In this document: in pieces, positions 34,861 through 47,440 of the stretch | Layout: the number at the start of each line of letters is the position of its first letter | Position numbering within the stretch: the stretch's first letter is position 1 | Assembly: GCA_963556195.1 (NCBI GenBank) | Contig: OY744533.1 | Coordinates: forward strand, 52,509,808-52,573,807 | Length of the DNA: 64,000 nucleotides | Reading direction: 5' to 3' | Source: Sepiola atlantica | Taxonomy: Eukaryota; Mollusca; Cephalopoda; Sepiida; Sepiolidae | The notes under the pieces: generated by a model | Database searches by the model: none | What the model saw: the letters and a program-made list of their open reading frames with translations, nothing else | What the model was told of the DNA's origin: nothing | Position numbers and translations under genes: made by a program

Positions 34861-35055
34861 CTGTAAAATAAAACACGACTGAATAAATGTACGATCAACA
34901 TTATTTAAAACTCAAATTGAGACGGATTACAAATCAATTTTTACACGTAATTACGTTAATACAAGCAAATGAATATTTGTTTATCATATACGTCTATACT
35001 CTCATCACTAAATTTTCATTACTATTTTCAAAATTTTGAAAATCTATCTTTTTGA

Positions 35056-35056
<1 letters not shown>

Positions 35057-35132
<76 letters not shown>
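35057..35132. repeat. (TA)n with CTAG terminus at its right edge
   Basis: About 75 bp of TA followed at once by CTAGCAAATATATG, a possible truncated Helitron 3' end on the minus strand. Confidence 0.9.
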
Positions 35133-35133
<1 letters not shown>

Positions 35134-35164
35134 TAGCAAATATATGCTCCCTCCGGTCGCTTTT

Positions 35165-35560
35165 TTTGCTAGGTCGGGAGCATGATATCATAATGAACCA
35201 ACTCCATACATTGACCCCCCCCACAGTATCCCTTCCTCCAAAAGAGGAGTTAATGCCTGGGAGGATGATATCACGAAACAGAATAGATAGTAAACTACCC
35301 CGACCCCGTTAAAAAGGGAGAAAGTTATCCTGGGACGATGATATCGTGAGGAACGATCATATATTATACTTTCCCCTTCTCCCCCAAAAGAAAAGATAAT
35401 GCCCGGGAAGAATGTTTTATGAGGAATGAAAATATACTACACAAACCCCAAAAAGAGAAGGTAAAGCGTCGGAGTACCCTCCCCCAGACACAAAATGATG
35501 TGGTTATGTCTGGTCAGGAATATCCCCTCCAAGATAGAGGAGGTAATGCCTGCGAGTATG
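35165..35560. repeat. degenerate ~70-bp minisatellite, array 1
   Basis: 'gttaatgcctgggaggatga', 'gttatcctgggacgatgata', 'ataatgcccgggaagaatg' and 'gtaatgcctgcgagtatgg' mark successive units, each preceded by a C-rich/AAAAG run. The same unit forms an array at 53050-53310. Open frames through it are coincidental. Confidence 0.6.
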
Positions 35561-36533
35561 GTATGCCAAGTTTTATTGTACACGTAACATCCCGAAATGT
35601 AAAGTGGGCTGAAAAATACAATCGCCATCTTTATAAACAAAGTGAAGTATGCAAGTTAATGAAGAACGATAACATCCTTTCATAATTTAAGAAAGACATG
35701 TTCATAATCGTGAGTAATCGTTCTTCCTTAGCTAGCCTCTAACTTGACTTATTTAGATGGCGACTATATTTTTCCGATTTAATTTTCAGTTTGGCGTTTC
35801 ACGTGAACGATGAAAATTAATATAACTTAGGGTTTTTAATATTTTCTTTTGTTTTTATGTTTTTTTTTTTACTAAAACATGGTTTGATTAAAAGAAACAT
35901 ACGGTCATTATGAGTAATGCCGAAACTTATTTCACTTTAAATAATTTACGTGACTGAAATAGGAATTGACGCCAAATGAAAGGAAAATACATCTTTTCCT
36001 AAAGAGTATGAGTTAATTAAAATAATAAGCATGCCTGTTTTTAAAATTTATTTAATATTGGGGGGCGGGGGGCGAGAAATTTATCAAGAAGTGAAAGAAA
36101 ACTTTAAATTAAAAAAAGCTTACAATTTAAACAGAAAGTCCAATTTTATTGGTTTGTATTTTAAGTCAAATACGTTTTTATCTCAGACTTTATATTTAAA
36201 TATTTTGCTCTTTTATTTCGTACATAAATCATAAAACAATAAAAAAATAGATCGTCGCTAGAAAAGGGGAGGGTAAGAGAGAAGAGAGACAGGTAGTGAT
36301 GACAATGCCAAATTTTATTATTTATTATTTTTAAAGGAGTCCTATAGACAGTTCAAATAGAAGTTATGCAAATTAGACAGATATTTGAATGTCTATATGT
36401 GTTTCTTTAGTATAGATGTCCACTTGTTATCACGGCACTTGACATTTTTGGACAGGACATGACTAATATGATAGAAAATGTAAAAGTTAGAAAAAGTAAT
36501 TAAATTGTAAAAAAATTTAAAAAATACCCTAAT

Positions 36534-37400
36534 TTGATATTTCCGGCGGACACCACGTTGAACATTTATACTATGAACCTTGATACTTATAAAAGGTTTA
36601 TTATAAAGGAACTACACAAAATTATAAATAGCAGGAATGCTATTCATAATATTAACTCCTCTGCATTGGAAATATGTTCTAGAATCACTATTGACAAACA
36701 AACTGAGATATGCACCTCTAAATACCCTAGGTGTACGCTTAAAGATCATGAGGTAGATTTTTATAACAAGCCTGCCATCAAATTAATTTCTTACTGTGTA
36801 TGAGACATAGGTATAATTAGTAAAAGGATTTTGGATATAATTCTATCTAGCATTATATATAAAGTACTGCATAAGTTATTGTCTCCATCTAAAGAAGTAC
36901 TCAATTGGTATCGGGAATTGTCGCAAGGTAGGAACCGAAGATTTACAGACTTATTGCATTTCTATTTCTCCTTCACTGAAAAATAAAGCCCTAGATATGG
37001 CTGAAAAAGAAACAAACATAACACAATTATAAATAAACATTATTAAATCAGCTATAAGAACAATAATAATATACGACAAATTATGGACAAGGAAGATAAA
37101 GAACTTTACTTTTACATTAATATGCGCCAGACTCAGCAGAAGTAACCGATCTGGTTTCTCTTTACATTTTAAAAGAAACCTATGAGAAAATACCAGGTTT
37201 ATATAGGAATGATGCTTTATCTTTTGTAGGGATAACATTTAGAGAAAACTAAAAAAAGTTCTATATCAATTTGTCGGTAACTTGAACCTTAAGATTTAAA
37301 CCATAGCTAGTAGATTTTCTGGACATAACACTAAACTTAAATGGTAATACTTACATCTCAAGATGTTTGATGGCCAAATTTGAGAGGTTAAAAGGAATGG
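36534..37400 (+). pseudogene. reverse-transcriptase remnant, Penelope-like
   Basis: The first frame has FPADTTLNIYTMNLDTYKRF and TLKDHEVDFYNKPAIKLI, then IGIISKRILDIILSSII after a stop. Later frames give KETYEKIPGLYRNDALSF and LDITLNLNGNTYISRC. This order (N-terminal ADKT..Y, LKDHK, ISK.ILD, YRDD-type motif, FLD.TL) I associate with Penelope-like and related reverse transcriptases. The assignment to that class is tentative. The catalytic box reads YRND. Stops and frameshifts are frequent. Confidence 0.55.
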
Positions 37401-37917
37401 ATATTATTTGTTAGTTATTTTCCCGAAATAATGGACAATCAAATGATAAAGAATGGGACGAATACTTGTTAATTAAAAAATGTAGTACGACCATATTCAT
37501 AATGGTTATCATGAATTATTGTTTGTTTGGAATGGTAGTCAATAGATTAAGCATACTATTGTGTATGTGAGGTCTTTTCGAAGCTTTTCAGCTTCATTGG
37601 TTAATACATAAGTGTATTTGTAAGATAGGTTTGTTTTGTATATTGTTGAATTTTTGGAACTATATTATTCATAACTTAGGTAATCGTGTGTACATGATAG
37701 TTAATCTAACTAATGACTATAATTAGTTAATAACAATTATGAATGGTTATAGTAATCCGAAGCTGAATAAGCTGAACATAGCTAGGTTTAAAAGGACTAA
37801 TAAAATATAACTTCTTGGTCGAATACCTTGATAACTACTATAAACAAATTCCTTAAAACTCTATAAGGCTTAGTAATTAAAATTCTTTTAATTAAATATC
37901 ATTGCCAATTTAAATAT

Positions 37918-38245
37918 ACTTATTGAACCTTCCATGCAAGTCCTAGAATATAAATCTTCTTAGTTTTATTTTATTCATTAGTAAACATATGGCTTTTGCT
38001 TATTTCTGTTTTATGATATTTGTCTAAATAATATTTAGAAATATCTTTTACTTATTGTTTTTTAAATGTAGGTTAATTTATTTATATCCTTATTGTACAT
38101 GCCCTATAAGTCCTAAAATAAGAACTGACTTACTTTAATTCAATCGGAAACATATGTCTTCTGTTTATTTCCGCTTTAAGATATTTATCTATATACTTTT
38201 TAGAAATAATTTCAAATTCTTCTGGTTTATTTATAGGTTAATTTA
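37918..38245. repeat. ~171-bp tandem duplication
   Basis: Two units share 'caagtccta/taagtccta', 'aaacatatg.cttttg', 'tttagaaata' and 'taggttaatttat'. They are diverged by perhaps a quarter, so the duplication is old. Confidence 0.55.
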
Positions 38246-38383
38246 TAGGTATTTCAAATGCCATCTTATTAGTTATTAAGGGAGATACCTCCATTACTGT
38301 TTCAAAACTCTGTTCGGACAATGCTCCACTTTTCAATGTCAAAGAAATATTCAATGTATAGTTTCAAGTAGTCTTTAACATAC

Positions 38384-38491
38384 CTTTGTCACATGTCTTT
38401 CCTGTATGACCTGGTGTACAGACACATTTGAATGTTTTCTGCAATCGAATGCAAGTTCCTCCATTATCACAAGGATTACGTGTGCAATCAC
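38384..38491 (-). CDS. EGF-like exon M8
   Basis: The domain opens [13 protein letters not shown], continues [11 protein letters not shown] and closes [12 protein letters not shown]. It is the most upstream member of the block that has PGH instead of PGY in the last loop (M8 to M13). The acceptor is TTTTATAG, the only one with a TAG end. The donor is GTATGTTA. CDNGGTC keeps the O-fucose consensus. It is very close to M13 (IRLQKTF). Confidence 0.88.
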
Positions 38492-39434
38492 CTATAAAAT
38501 GAAACATAACTGAATAAGTAACATCGTTTGAAATAAACATTTTGAAAAACGGTCTTTAGAAGATGCCAATCTATATTCTCATCACTTTTCTCCTTTTCAA
38601 AATACTTAAAATATCTCTCTGTATATAGTATGGAAACTTAGCTACACAGAGGCGTCCATGTTTCATTCTCACCAGACGTCATCAGGCTAAACGAGTTCTT
38701 ACTGGTAATTACTTTAATACAAGTAAATTAATATCATTCAATCTTGTCAATATATATATATATTTTTAATCAGTACTTTTTTTGTTTAAAAAATTTTCAA
38801 AATCAATTTTGAAGTATATATATATATATATATACTATTTCATGTAAAATATTATAAGGTGATATAATATATTGTGTATAAATTTTCAGTATTTACTTAA
38901 ACAGTAGTCAATACCTAAATAGAGCTTAGCAGTATTAGTATAATTATATGTATGTCAACGCACGCGGTCATATATTTAGAAGAGTTTGAATAACCTAGTA
39001 GGCACCATCCTCGAGTGTCTTCGGTCTCTTTGCACAAGGGTTTGCCAGGACAATCTGGCATAAGGATAGTTTCCCCTACAAATAAACCGTGACCAAATAT
39101 TCAAAATAACATAGTATTCGAAGCCCAAATACGATCACGGCTATACACTAGCTTATATGAGGAATGGTGCACCCTCTCTAAGTAATGTTACCTCAACCAG
39201 ATCAATGTTTGCCCTGCAATCCGGTAATTCAAGATACAACAAGAAATATATACTATAACATACTCAACAAGTCAATTGGGGAGAGGAAAATTAATGTTTT
39301 TAACTTCTTTACTAACTCAACGTTTTATAGGTAAAGGAGAACTTTAATGGAATATTCGAATGTCTAAGTATCTATTATAGAGATCTAGGAAAAGGGCTCT
39401 TGATTTCTGAGAACTTCGACTGAAGTAAAATGAA

Positions 39435-39437
39435 ACA

Positions 39438-39497
<60 letters not shown>
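39435..39497. repeat. (CA)n(TA)n microsatellite
   Basis: CA run of about 26 bp then TA. Confidence 0.95.
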
Positions 39498-39500
<3 letters not shown>

Positions 39501-39906
39501 GATTTCGAGTACAACAAAACAAAATGGTAAGATAAATTTCAGATGGAAACATTATTTTAATTAATGAAACGAGCGGGTGGGGGAAAATTTTCTAAACATC
39601 AGAATACTAGATTAAAAACTAAGATAATCGTATGAGTATGAGGGGACATGTTTTTCAGTTGGAGAAACCCATTGAGAGAGAAAATAAAACACAAAAAAAC
39701 AGTAAATCTTTCAACGTTATAGGGGATTTGAATCATTGAAGATTTCCAACTGATGTTTCAAAATCTTTTGTCTACACAGAGTAGGTCAATAATTGTTAAT
39801 AACTAACGCCCTAATAATATTGAGATAATAGTTCGGCCTGGCACAGTGTAAAACACAAAACCACTCATCGGAATACTGATCAGAACAACTCTTTGTACCA
39901 ACCAAG

Positions 39907-39907
<1 letters not shown>

Positions 39908-39981
<74 letters not shown>

Positions 39982-39992
39982 TGTGTGTGTGG
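39908..39992. repeat. (TA)n(TG)n microsatellite
   Basis: About 70 bp of TA then a short TG run. Confidence 0.95.
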
Positions 39993-41100
39993 GTGCGTTT
40001 TCTAATTCAACATTCAAAGTTCTTCAAATGTAGGATTATTTTATAACATAAGGTCATCTATAGCTCTATAGTGCGTGACTAGAGCTATTTTACAAAGTTT
40101 TAATTATTTTACCATGAAAATGATGATGCAGTATAGATGTTCATAGGGAGAAAAACGTTTTTAATCAAGGCGAACACGTGTCTCGGCTAAAACGAAGGAT
40201 ATCGTTTTAAAGAATTTTAAAGTATTTCAAAATATTTACAGATGTACGTTTTAAAGTCCGTTTTAAAATACATAAAAATACGTTTCAAAAATACGTGTAA
40301 AAACACATAAAAAGCAGCTTGAAATGGATACATTCTTATGAAATGTCTAATGTGTATTGTCTTTGTTTTTATCTATTGTACTTCTTGCACGTGGCACTGA
40401 CGATGGCCAAACTTAGGAGTTTTAAATGTTATTGCCTCCAGCAAGGGTGATTTTGCTCGACCAGTGAAAACGAGTGCTCGTGTTTCTCTTATTATTTATT
40501 GGGAATCCATGATTTACTATTAATGCAATGTTTTCCATTCATAAAAGTTGTGAAGATCTCTGATGTATCAAGATGATAAAAATTCCGCAGTGTATTTATT
40601 ACGTTAAAAATTATTGTGACTGACATAAAACATTGTGACTGACAGACGAAAAAAAATACAAGAATATTAATCATTTGTTAATAATTAAACATTAAATAAT
40701 CATCAAATGTGTATTTTCAAAGTTTCTATTAACGTATTATTTAACATTGAAAAAGGCTTATCGTTATTTCATTATTTATTTATTCATTACTGATCAAATA
40801 TTAAAGTTTAGGTTGCTTTTGGCTTATTTAATGCTGAAAGACAATCCTTACTGTACAGGTTTCATTATGTTTTTTTTTTTATTGAATCCAAATATCGATC
40901 ATATACATGTCTAGATGGCAAACGTGTGTTCGTGCTTTTCTTAATAGTATTAGTGCGTAAAAGGTTCATTAAAAGTGATCTATTAAACACATATAGTGGT
41001 TTTACACATTACTAGGGTAAAATGGTGAGTTCCGATATTTGTCGACAATAGTAGTACGTTAAGTAATACAATTGATTTGATGGGTTTCAAACTTATCTCA
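39993..41100. other. intron module sequence, no gene seen
   Basis: Low-complexity 'gttttaaag/aaaatac' repeats lie near 40.2-40.3 kb. From about 40.7 kb the sequence is the conserved intron stretch found downstream of every EGF exon. Confidence 0.4.
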
Positions 41101-41189
41101 TACATCGTAATTCATAAGTCACCCATGACTCATGTCTCAATATTAATGAAATATCCAAGTGTATAAGTTTAAAGCAGTAATTAACATAC

Positions 41190-41297
41190 CTACGTCACAT
41201 CTCTCTCCTGTATAACCTGGTTTACAAACGCATTTAAATTTTCTCGGCAATCGAATGCACCTTCCTCTATTTTTACAAGGAGTGGGTCTGCAACTAC
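41190..41297 (-). CDS. EGF-like exon M7
   Basis: The domain opens SCRPTPCKNRGRC, continues IRLPRKFKCVC and closes KPGYTGERCDVG. Its CKNRGRC loop is shared only with M5, so the pair probably arose by a duplication or conversion that skipped M6. The O-fucose acceptor is missing. The acceptor is TTTTACAG and the donor GTATGTTA. Two more degraded copies of the upstream-intron module sequence lie near 41.7 and 42.2 kb without an exon. Confidence 0.87.
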   Translation of the reverse strand, partial: VVADPLLVKIEEGAFDCRENLNAFVNQVIQERDVT

Positions 41298-42296
41298 CTG
41301 TAAAATAAAACACAACTGGATAAATGCATGGTCAACATTATTTGAAACAAACAGCAAACGAATTTTTATTATTAATTAGTTTTATACGAGTACATTAATA
41401 TTTCTTGATCGCTGTTTCTTCAGTATTTTCATTTTTGTTTTCAAGATTCGTAAAATATATTACAGAGTGTGTACAGGGTCTACAATAAGTAGCTGTCTGT
41501 TTTATTTTGTTGATGCCTAAGTATTTCGCCTATTTTATGTGTCATTCGAAAGCGCAAATCGTATATTTTTCATAGCATCATTGAACTTAAGGAACAAATC
41601 CGTACTGCTATTGCTCAAGTGCCGTTGGAGCTGTGCGCAAAAAGTATCTCGCTCAGTCCCTCAAAGTGAATTCAACCCCATAGTGACCATACAAAATAAC
41701 AACCGACTAAAGAATTTTCACTGATAATTAATTTAATAGAAGTAAATAAATATTAATCAATCATATCTATACTTTTCTCATTTTAATAAAAAAATATTTT
41801 TTGAAAACAATGCATCGTTTTGAACGATTTTTTAAAAAATAACAGCATTTCTCTACTGATTTTCATAATTTCATATTTAGTTCGAAAAGCCGAGAGGAGT
41901 TGGCGAAAATTTCCAATCCCGCAATGTGAAAAGAAAAAAAGAATATACATTTAACAATATATACTTATACTTTTAACGACGCGGAGTAAGGACCAAGGTG
42001 TACCGGGTTCGAATCCAGTTCGTTCCACAGAAACACTTTCATCAAACCCCACACGTGACTTTGTGTCTAACCTTCTAGAGAAGAGTTAAATAAAATGCTT
42101 CTAAAAATGTTTACTCAAACCGAAGTGATTTAATAAACAAAATGATGAGTGGCACCTCTATGTAGGTGACTTCTTTTTAAAAATATATTTCCTACAATAA
42201 CATGTATACTTTCATCATGATTGTTTTTCTTTTCAAAATTTAGAACATCTATTTTAAGAACGTATGTATATATATATATATATTTCTTTTTAAAAA

Positions 42297-42720
42297 GTTT
42301 TATTCAACCAAAACAAGGCATATTGCCATTGAAGCGCAATTGTGGTAGGGACCAGATTTAAATGGGTACAATCTAGATAGAGACTTAATCGGCAAGATGT
42401 TTGTACGTATTACATTTACATTTCTACATGGTTTTATACTCCGTGAACCAGGGAGCAGGAAAGTAATTCTAAAGAAAAGCAATCCGAGGAAAGAAGGACT
42501 TAGAATAGCAAATCTTCCGGCATCTAGAGACCTCTACAGTGATGAGGGTGCGATTTTGCTGCTTGTCGCATGGATCGGCGATATTTTCATTTTGGGTTAA
42601 CAAGTGCAGTACGTTAATCGGATGAGATTCCCTGCAATAATTTATAAAACATGGAGATACAACTCTACAACTCGGTGATCTTTGAATACTTTGAAACCCG
42701 TCAGGTGTAAGTTGGGGAAT
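42297..42720 (-). pseudogene. CR1/Jockey-type LINE RT C-terminal fragment, old
   Basis: Aligns by eye with 46.95-47.3 kb: 'caagatgtttg', 'tacatttaaatttct'-like and 'gggagcagg' blocks occur in the same order. The minus strand keeps SPSFLG and NVNVIRTNILP pieces. Many stops. It is inserted where an EGF-module intron has its (TA)n. Confidence 0.5.
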
Positions 42721-43098
42721 TAAGAAGTAGATGTTGAATTAGTAGGTAGAAAAAAATGACTATAGCAGGCGTTCTGACTGGATCCGCACAACTACATTCG
42801 TCGAAAAGCTGCAAAAAGGTGCGGCAATGTCCAGCAAAGCAATGCGGTCTTTGGTAAGAGAAATTGGCATCGGAGTGGTGACTATGAAGAAAGCGTTGAA
42901 CGAGCAATTTCTCTACTCCTCATACAAGGGTTGTGAATGATAAATAAAAATAATATAGCCAAGAAACTCTTCAAGACCCGGTCGAGCAAGGGATGCTCTA
43001 GTTGTTCCCAGGACCTGTTACGCAACAAGAAGACAACAGGTGGCTAACCTAAAGGCTGCATGACGTCCTACGTGGCATGATCACCAAGTTGTCATAAC

Positions 43099-43287
43099 TA
43101 TAATGGTCTGTGGGTATTTTTCTAGCGAAGGTCACGTCATGCCGCCCCACATATTCGAAAAGGGACTGAAACTAAATCCACACACACACACATATACATA
43201 TGTGTGTGTGTGTGGATTTAGTTTCAGTCGTTTTTCGAATATGTGGGCGGCATGACGTGACCTTAGCTAGAAAAATACCCACAGACC

Positions 43288-43293
<6 letters not shown>
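43099..43293. repeat. 195-bp palindrome inside the transposase
   Basis: Arms of about 97 bp meet near 43196 at 'catatacatatg'. I count about four differences between the arms (one indel). The left arm is transposase coding sequence (VCGYFSSEGHVMPPH), so the right arm is its inverted copy. The right arm is followed directly by (TA)n. Confidence 0.92.

Positions 43294-43366
<73 letters not shown>
43290..43366. repeat. (TA)n microsatellite beside the palindrome
   Basis: About 75 bp of TA at the outer end of the palindrome's right arm. Confidence 0.95.
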
Positions 43367-43369
<3 letters not shown>

Positions 43370-44456
43370 TTGCTGTCCACTGTTGGCAAACGCTATGTAT
43401 CGAGGGTTGCTGTGAGCAGGCCATTCTTGTGGCAGCAGGATCAGCTTTATTGTAGACCTACTAGAAAACCTAAAAACTTCTCCGACTTCACCAGTCTCAA
43501 TGTATGATCCCACAATTCGCCATGGACAGTTATGTTTGGCGCGCAGTTGAAAAAACACCAACTTTACCGCCTACAAGTGCAAAGGCGAGCTGATCGCCAG
43601 GAACAAACTAGTGTTTAGGCGTCTCTCGAAGGAGACCGCAAAGGTCATGTGCTCCAGGTTCAAGTCTCGCTTGGAGGTCATGGTGGGTATCCGGCTGTGT
43701 TTTTAGTAAGATCTATTTATCAAACGATATTCTAATAGGTGTATTTTAGATTTTGAGAATACATAAATTATTCGCCAAAATATGGCTTGTTTCGAGCATA
43801 ATACGTAATATTTCAGCAGAATGTAGTCTTATATGAGTTTAATATCATTTAAAAATATATTTACTCATAATGTATTTATAGTGAAATAATGATAATTTAT
43901 ATACACCGTTAATATTATTTTGCATAACTCAGTTATCGAAACGTATATTTATTTAAAAATGAAATATTAGTTACATACATTAAACATATGAAAGTATAAA
44001 CAAAACCTTCAATAGTAACGAAGTAGTTTTAATTTATTCAATTGTTAACTTTAATATGCATAAACGAATGAATATAGCATAGTGGTATAACTTCAGGAAA
44101 GGTATTCTTCTAGGAAAGTTGTCTCCTGAGAGAAAAACACTGAGGAGGCACATGAACGAAAGGCAAATCGATGTGAATCTCTTCGAGCCGAATACTTGGA
44201 GAAGAATTAGATATGTCAAGTGCTACCGATCGGGATCAGATGCCGTGGTCTGATTGGACGCTCAATTACTTCTTTCTTATCCAGAATAGGAATAACTGAC
44301 CGGTCGTTAAATGTAGTTATCAAACAGATTTAGTCTGTTACTCAACAGGCATCCAGTTGGATCTGAAAAATGAGGAGTGTGAGGAGAGGGAGGGTAAACT
44401 GGGGGAGGGGAAAAGAAAGAGATATAAGTTTTAATACTTTAATATGTGACACTTTC

Positions 44457-44486
44457 GCACCGGGAAACGCCGGGTAGCCCTGCTAG
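44457..44486 (+). mobile_element. Helitron-type 3' terminus
   Basis: CACCGGGAAACGCCGGGTAG, a short stem-loop, is followed by CTAG at 44483-44486 and T. The clearest plus-strand example in the window. A G/A-rich tract precedes it, as in the other copies. Confidence 0.6.
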
Positions 44487-44836
44487 TCATCCATACAACA
44501 TATTATATATTAATATATATAATAATATGCTAACGTATTTCATGTTCGTACGCACGTTTACATCTTTCACCCACATGTTAAAAATGATATCGTCTGATCA
44601 GCAATTTTTGATTTGTGAGTAATCTAATGTCGCTAAGGTAAACAATTCTGACTTTACTCATTTTAAAAGAAATTGTTCTAAAATCAAGTTATGTAATTCC
44701 ATTGACTAAAACAGTACACCTTTAAAAAATACATCGCAAAAAGTGACATTCTTTTTTATTTATTTGTGTAATATTTAGCTGACAATTACTTTTGGGATAA
44801 GATGACAGGGAATATTTATTGTTTTAACAAAAATAT

Positions 44837-46265
44837 GTGCTAGTTTGCTGCATTCACTTATTATATAGTTTACTGTTTTCTCTCTTTGTTCACACAGTCT
44901 GTATTTACTGTTTCCTGACGTTTATCTATGTTAGCTTTAATCTAGTTTGCCCTAATAGCATTGTTCTGTGCAGTCGTCAGTAATGATTCCGTTTCTTTGT
45001 TCAAGTGTCCTTTTCTTAGCCATGCCCAGCTATTTTCGTTGGTTTCTTTTCTTGTCAGTCTTATCAAGCGTCCATGTAGTTGTTTTTCTTTTCATGTCCT
45101 TTTGTTTCTCGTTTCGATGCTTCCCGAGTTGTTCGTTGGAACGGTGTCTCTTGCTGCGATGATTAGCCTTACCGTGTTCTGAGTTATGTATTTTTCCAGT
45201 TTCTTTTTTGTCTTCCACACAGTCTTCTATACTTACCAGTCTTCTTTCCGCTTCATTTCTGTTCGTGTAGAGTCTGTCCATATCGTCTTTTGGGTGTAGT
45301 GCGTTGTGCTTGGTCATTAACTTTCTAGTCTTCTGGTCAAGGTGGCTGAGCTTTTCTCTAGTCAAGCATATGAATTATCCAGAGTATCTTATTAGTGATA
45401 TTTCCCAAGTGCTTATTCATTTTACAAGATTCCTGCTATATAATTTCATTTCTAAAAGTTTTCTTCTTCTACGTTAATATTCTTTTCCAGTCTTCTCGGT
45501 CATGTCTGTTGATTTGACGGTGTCTGCTTCCAGAACTCCCAAATATTTATAGCTATCCTGTGCGTCTAGCGCCCTCATCTTCTCTTGGTTGGGAGGTTCC
45601 ATGCCTTCTGTCGTCTACAGTTTTCCTCTTTTGACTTCTAGTAGTGCACACTTTTTCCATTCCGAATTCCATTTGAATATGCAGACTGAAGATTCTGGTC
45701 GTATTTATCAGCTTTCTAAGTTTTTTTTTCTTTTTGCAAATAGTTTCAGGTCATCCATGTACATCAAGTGGTTTATTCTTTGTTTTGTGTCTGTAAACTT
45801 GTATCCGGCATCACATTTTCTTAGTAGGTAGTTGAGTGGTATTATGGCTATCATAAACAGTAGTGATGATAGAGAGTCTCCTTGGAAAATGCTTCTCTGT
45901 ATTTTTATCTCATTCAGGTGTTATCCTCTGGCTGTCAGTTCTAATCTCCATGTTTCCATTGTTTTTTAATAAGATTAATAATCCTGTCAGGTATTTTGTA
46001 TATGTTTAAGCATTCAATTATCTATGCTAGAGGGATTCTGTCGTAATCTTTTTTGCAATCAATCCATGCTATGGATATGTTCTTTTTCTGCTTTTTACCT
46101 CTTTCAGGATATTTTGATCGATGCGTAGCAAATCATGTATCGCTTCTTTTGAGTCCACGATTGTTCAGGGATTGTAGATTTGTTCTCTCAGTTGTGCCGT
46201 TACATTGTTGGTAAAAAGGTTATTGGTCTGTAGTTGCTTGGGTCGTTTCATTTTTGGCATCTTTT
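44837..46265 (-). pseudogene. R2-like LINE copy 2, reverse-transcriptase region
   Basis: The minus strand keeps ISIAWIDCKKDYDRIP (RT motif A), SIFQGDSLSSLLFMIAIIP (motif B), and HLMYMDDLKLFAK with the catalytic YMDD at 45750-45761. Then follows KLSHLDQKTRKLMTKHNALH. The copy ends near 44837 inside the zinc-knuckle region that copy 1 still has, so it is 3'-truncated. It overlaps copy 1 over about 400 bp and together they show the domain order RT, CCHC, endonuclease. Stops and frameshifts throughout. Confidence 0.8.
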
Positions 46266-46291
46266 TGTATTAGCGATTTAGAATAATATTT

Positions 46292-46294
46292 TTA

Positions 46295-46346
<52 letters not shown>
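46292..46346. repeat. (ATT)n microsatellite
   Basis: About 18 TTA units just beyond the 5' side of LINE copy 2. Confidence 0.95.
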
Positions 46347-46896
46347 TCATAGTAGTCTCAACTTTTGGATGTTTTTAGTTTGATTTTTCTTTTTGAATAT
46401 CAAGTCAATTCCCTTGACCGTAAACATTCAAACTGTATCTTTACACTTTCGCCGTTGTAGAATTGAAAAATAAATTGCCTCGTCAATCTGTTTAAGCCAT
46501 TTATTGTGGCTTTTCGTTATGGTTCCAAGCGTTCCAATTACAACATTTTAGGTCTTGATATTTATTGATTTATTTGTGTTCTTTCTCCTGCACTCTGGTA
46601 TTGAAGGGGCAGGCTATATCAATGATTAAGCAACTTCTTTTGCTTTTGTTTAGAAATATTTAGTCGGATTTAGAATGTTCAAGAACTTTATCAGTTTGTA
46701 TGTGTATGCCCTGAAGAAGTTTTACATTGCCATTCTCCTGTACCACTCTTGGCTTATACTCATCCCACTTCTCATTGTGGTCCAATTCATAAAGTGTGCA
46801 TATATTCCAGTGTAGTACAATTTAATATTGATGTTGTGCTAGCATAGGGCAGACAGATACAATATGCACTAAGGTTTCTTCCCTTTCATTACACAA

Positions 46897-46904
46897 TTCT
46901 TCTT

Positions 46905-46934
<30 letters not shown>
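46897..46934. repeat. (TTC)n microsatellite at a LINE 3' end
   Basis: About 12 TTC units next to the TTTATTTA tail of the LINE on the minus strand. Confidence 0.9.
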
Positions 46935-46935
<1 letters not shown>

Positions 46936-47400
46936 TTTTATTTATTTATCTATTTAACTTGAGTTAACTCCAGGCAAGGCATACTGTCATTGAGGCGTAA
47001 ATGGCTACTGTGGATAAGGTGCCAGAAATCAAAGAGGGTATCCAAAAAGAGGAATTGTGTGACAAGATGTTTGTTTACATTACATTTAAATTTCTGCATG
47101 TCGGTACAGTCTATGAAACAGGGAGCAGGGAGGGAGTTCCGAAAGGCTGGCAGCTCGAGGAAAGAAGCTATTAGAGTAGAAAGCTCTCCGATGTCTCGGG
47201 ATCTACAGAGTGAATGGATGGAATCTAACTGATGGTTGAGTTGTTCGGGTGTATTTACGTCGAAGGTGGACCAGAGCAGCAAGTTTATCGGAGCACATTC
47301 CTTTGAAGTACTTATAAAACATTGCGGCGATAGGACAGGGGCTGGAGCTTGGTAGATAATGAAGGAAATATTAGCTTAGCGGCTCTCTTTTCGACCCTGT
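46935..47400 (-). pseudogene. CR1/Jockey-type LINE RT C-terminal fragment
   Basis: The minus strand reads VEKRAAKLIFPSLSTKLQPL, YKYFKGMCSDKLAAL, then FYSNSFFPRAA and, in a second frame, FRNSLPAPCF and MQKFKCNVNKHL. These are the usual tail motifs of CR1/Jockey-type reverse transcriptases. An AATAAATAAATAA run ends it. A frameshift near FFPRAA inactivates it. Confidence 0.7.
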
Positions 47401-47403
47401 CTA

Positions 47404-47439
<36 letters not shown>

Positions 47440-47440
47440 A
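47404..47440. repeat. (GA)n(G)n tract
   Basis: GA run followed by ten G. Confidence 0.9.

Larger units (their letters stand above)
42745..43706 (+). pseudogene. Tc1/mariner-type transposase, interrupted
   Basis: The plus strand keeps FVEKLQKGAAMSSKAMRSL (N-terminal helix-turn-helix), SSEGHVMPPHIFEKGL (start of the catalytic domain), then after an interruption FLWQQDQLYC with the second catalytic Asp, and TAYKCKGELIARNK with CSRFKSRLEVMVG at the C-terminus, ending at a stop at 43704. The SPDLNP box is decayed. The reading frame changes several times. The palindrome and (TA)n at 43197-43366 sit between two parts of the same protein. Confidence 0.75.

Noticed and set aside
35052..35685. Frames of 86 to 88 codons over the 35 kb minisatellite
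   Set aside because: They run through a degenerate ~70-bp tandem repeat and a TA tract.
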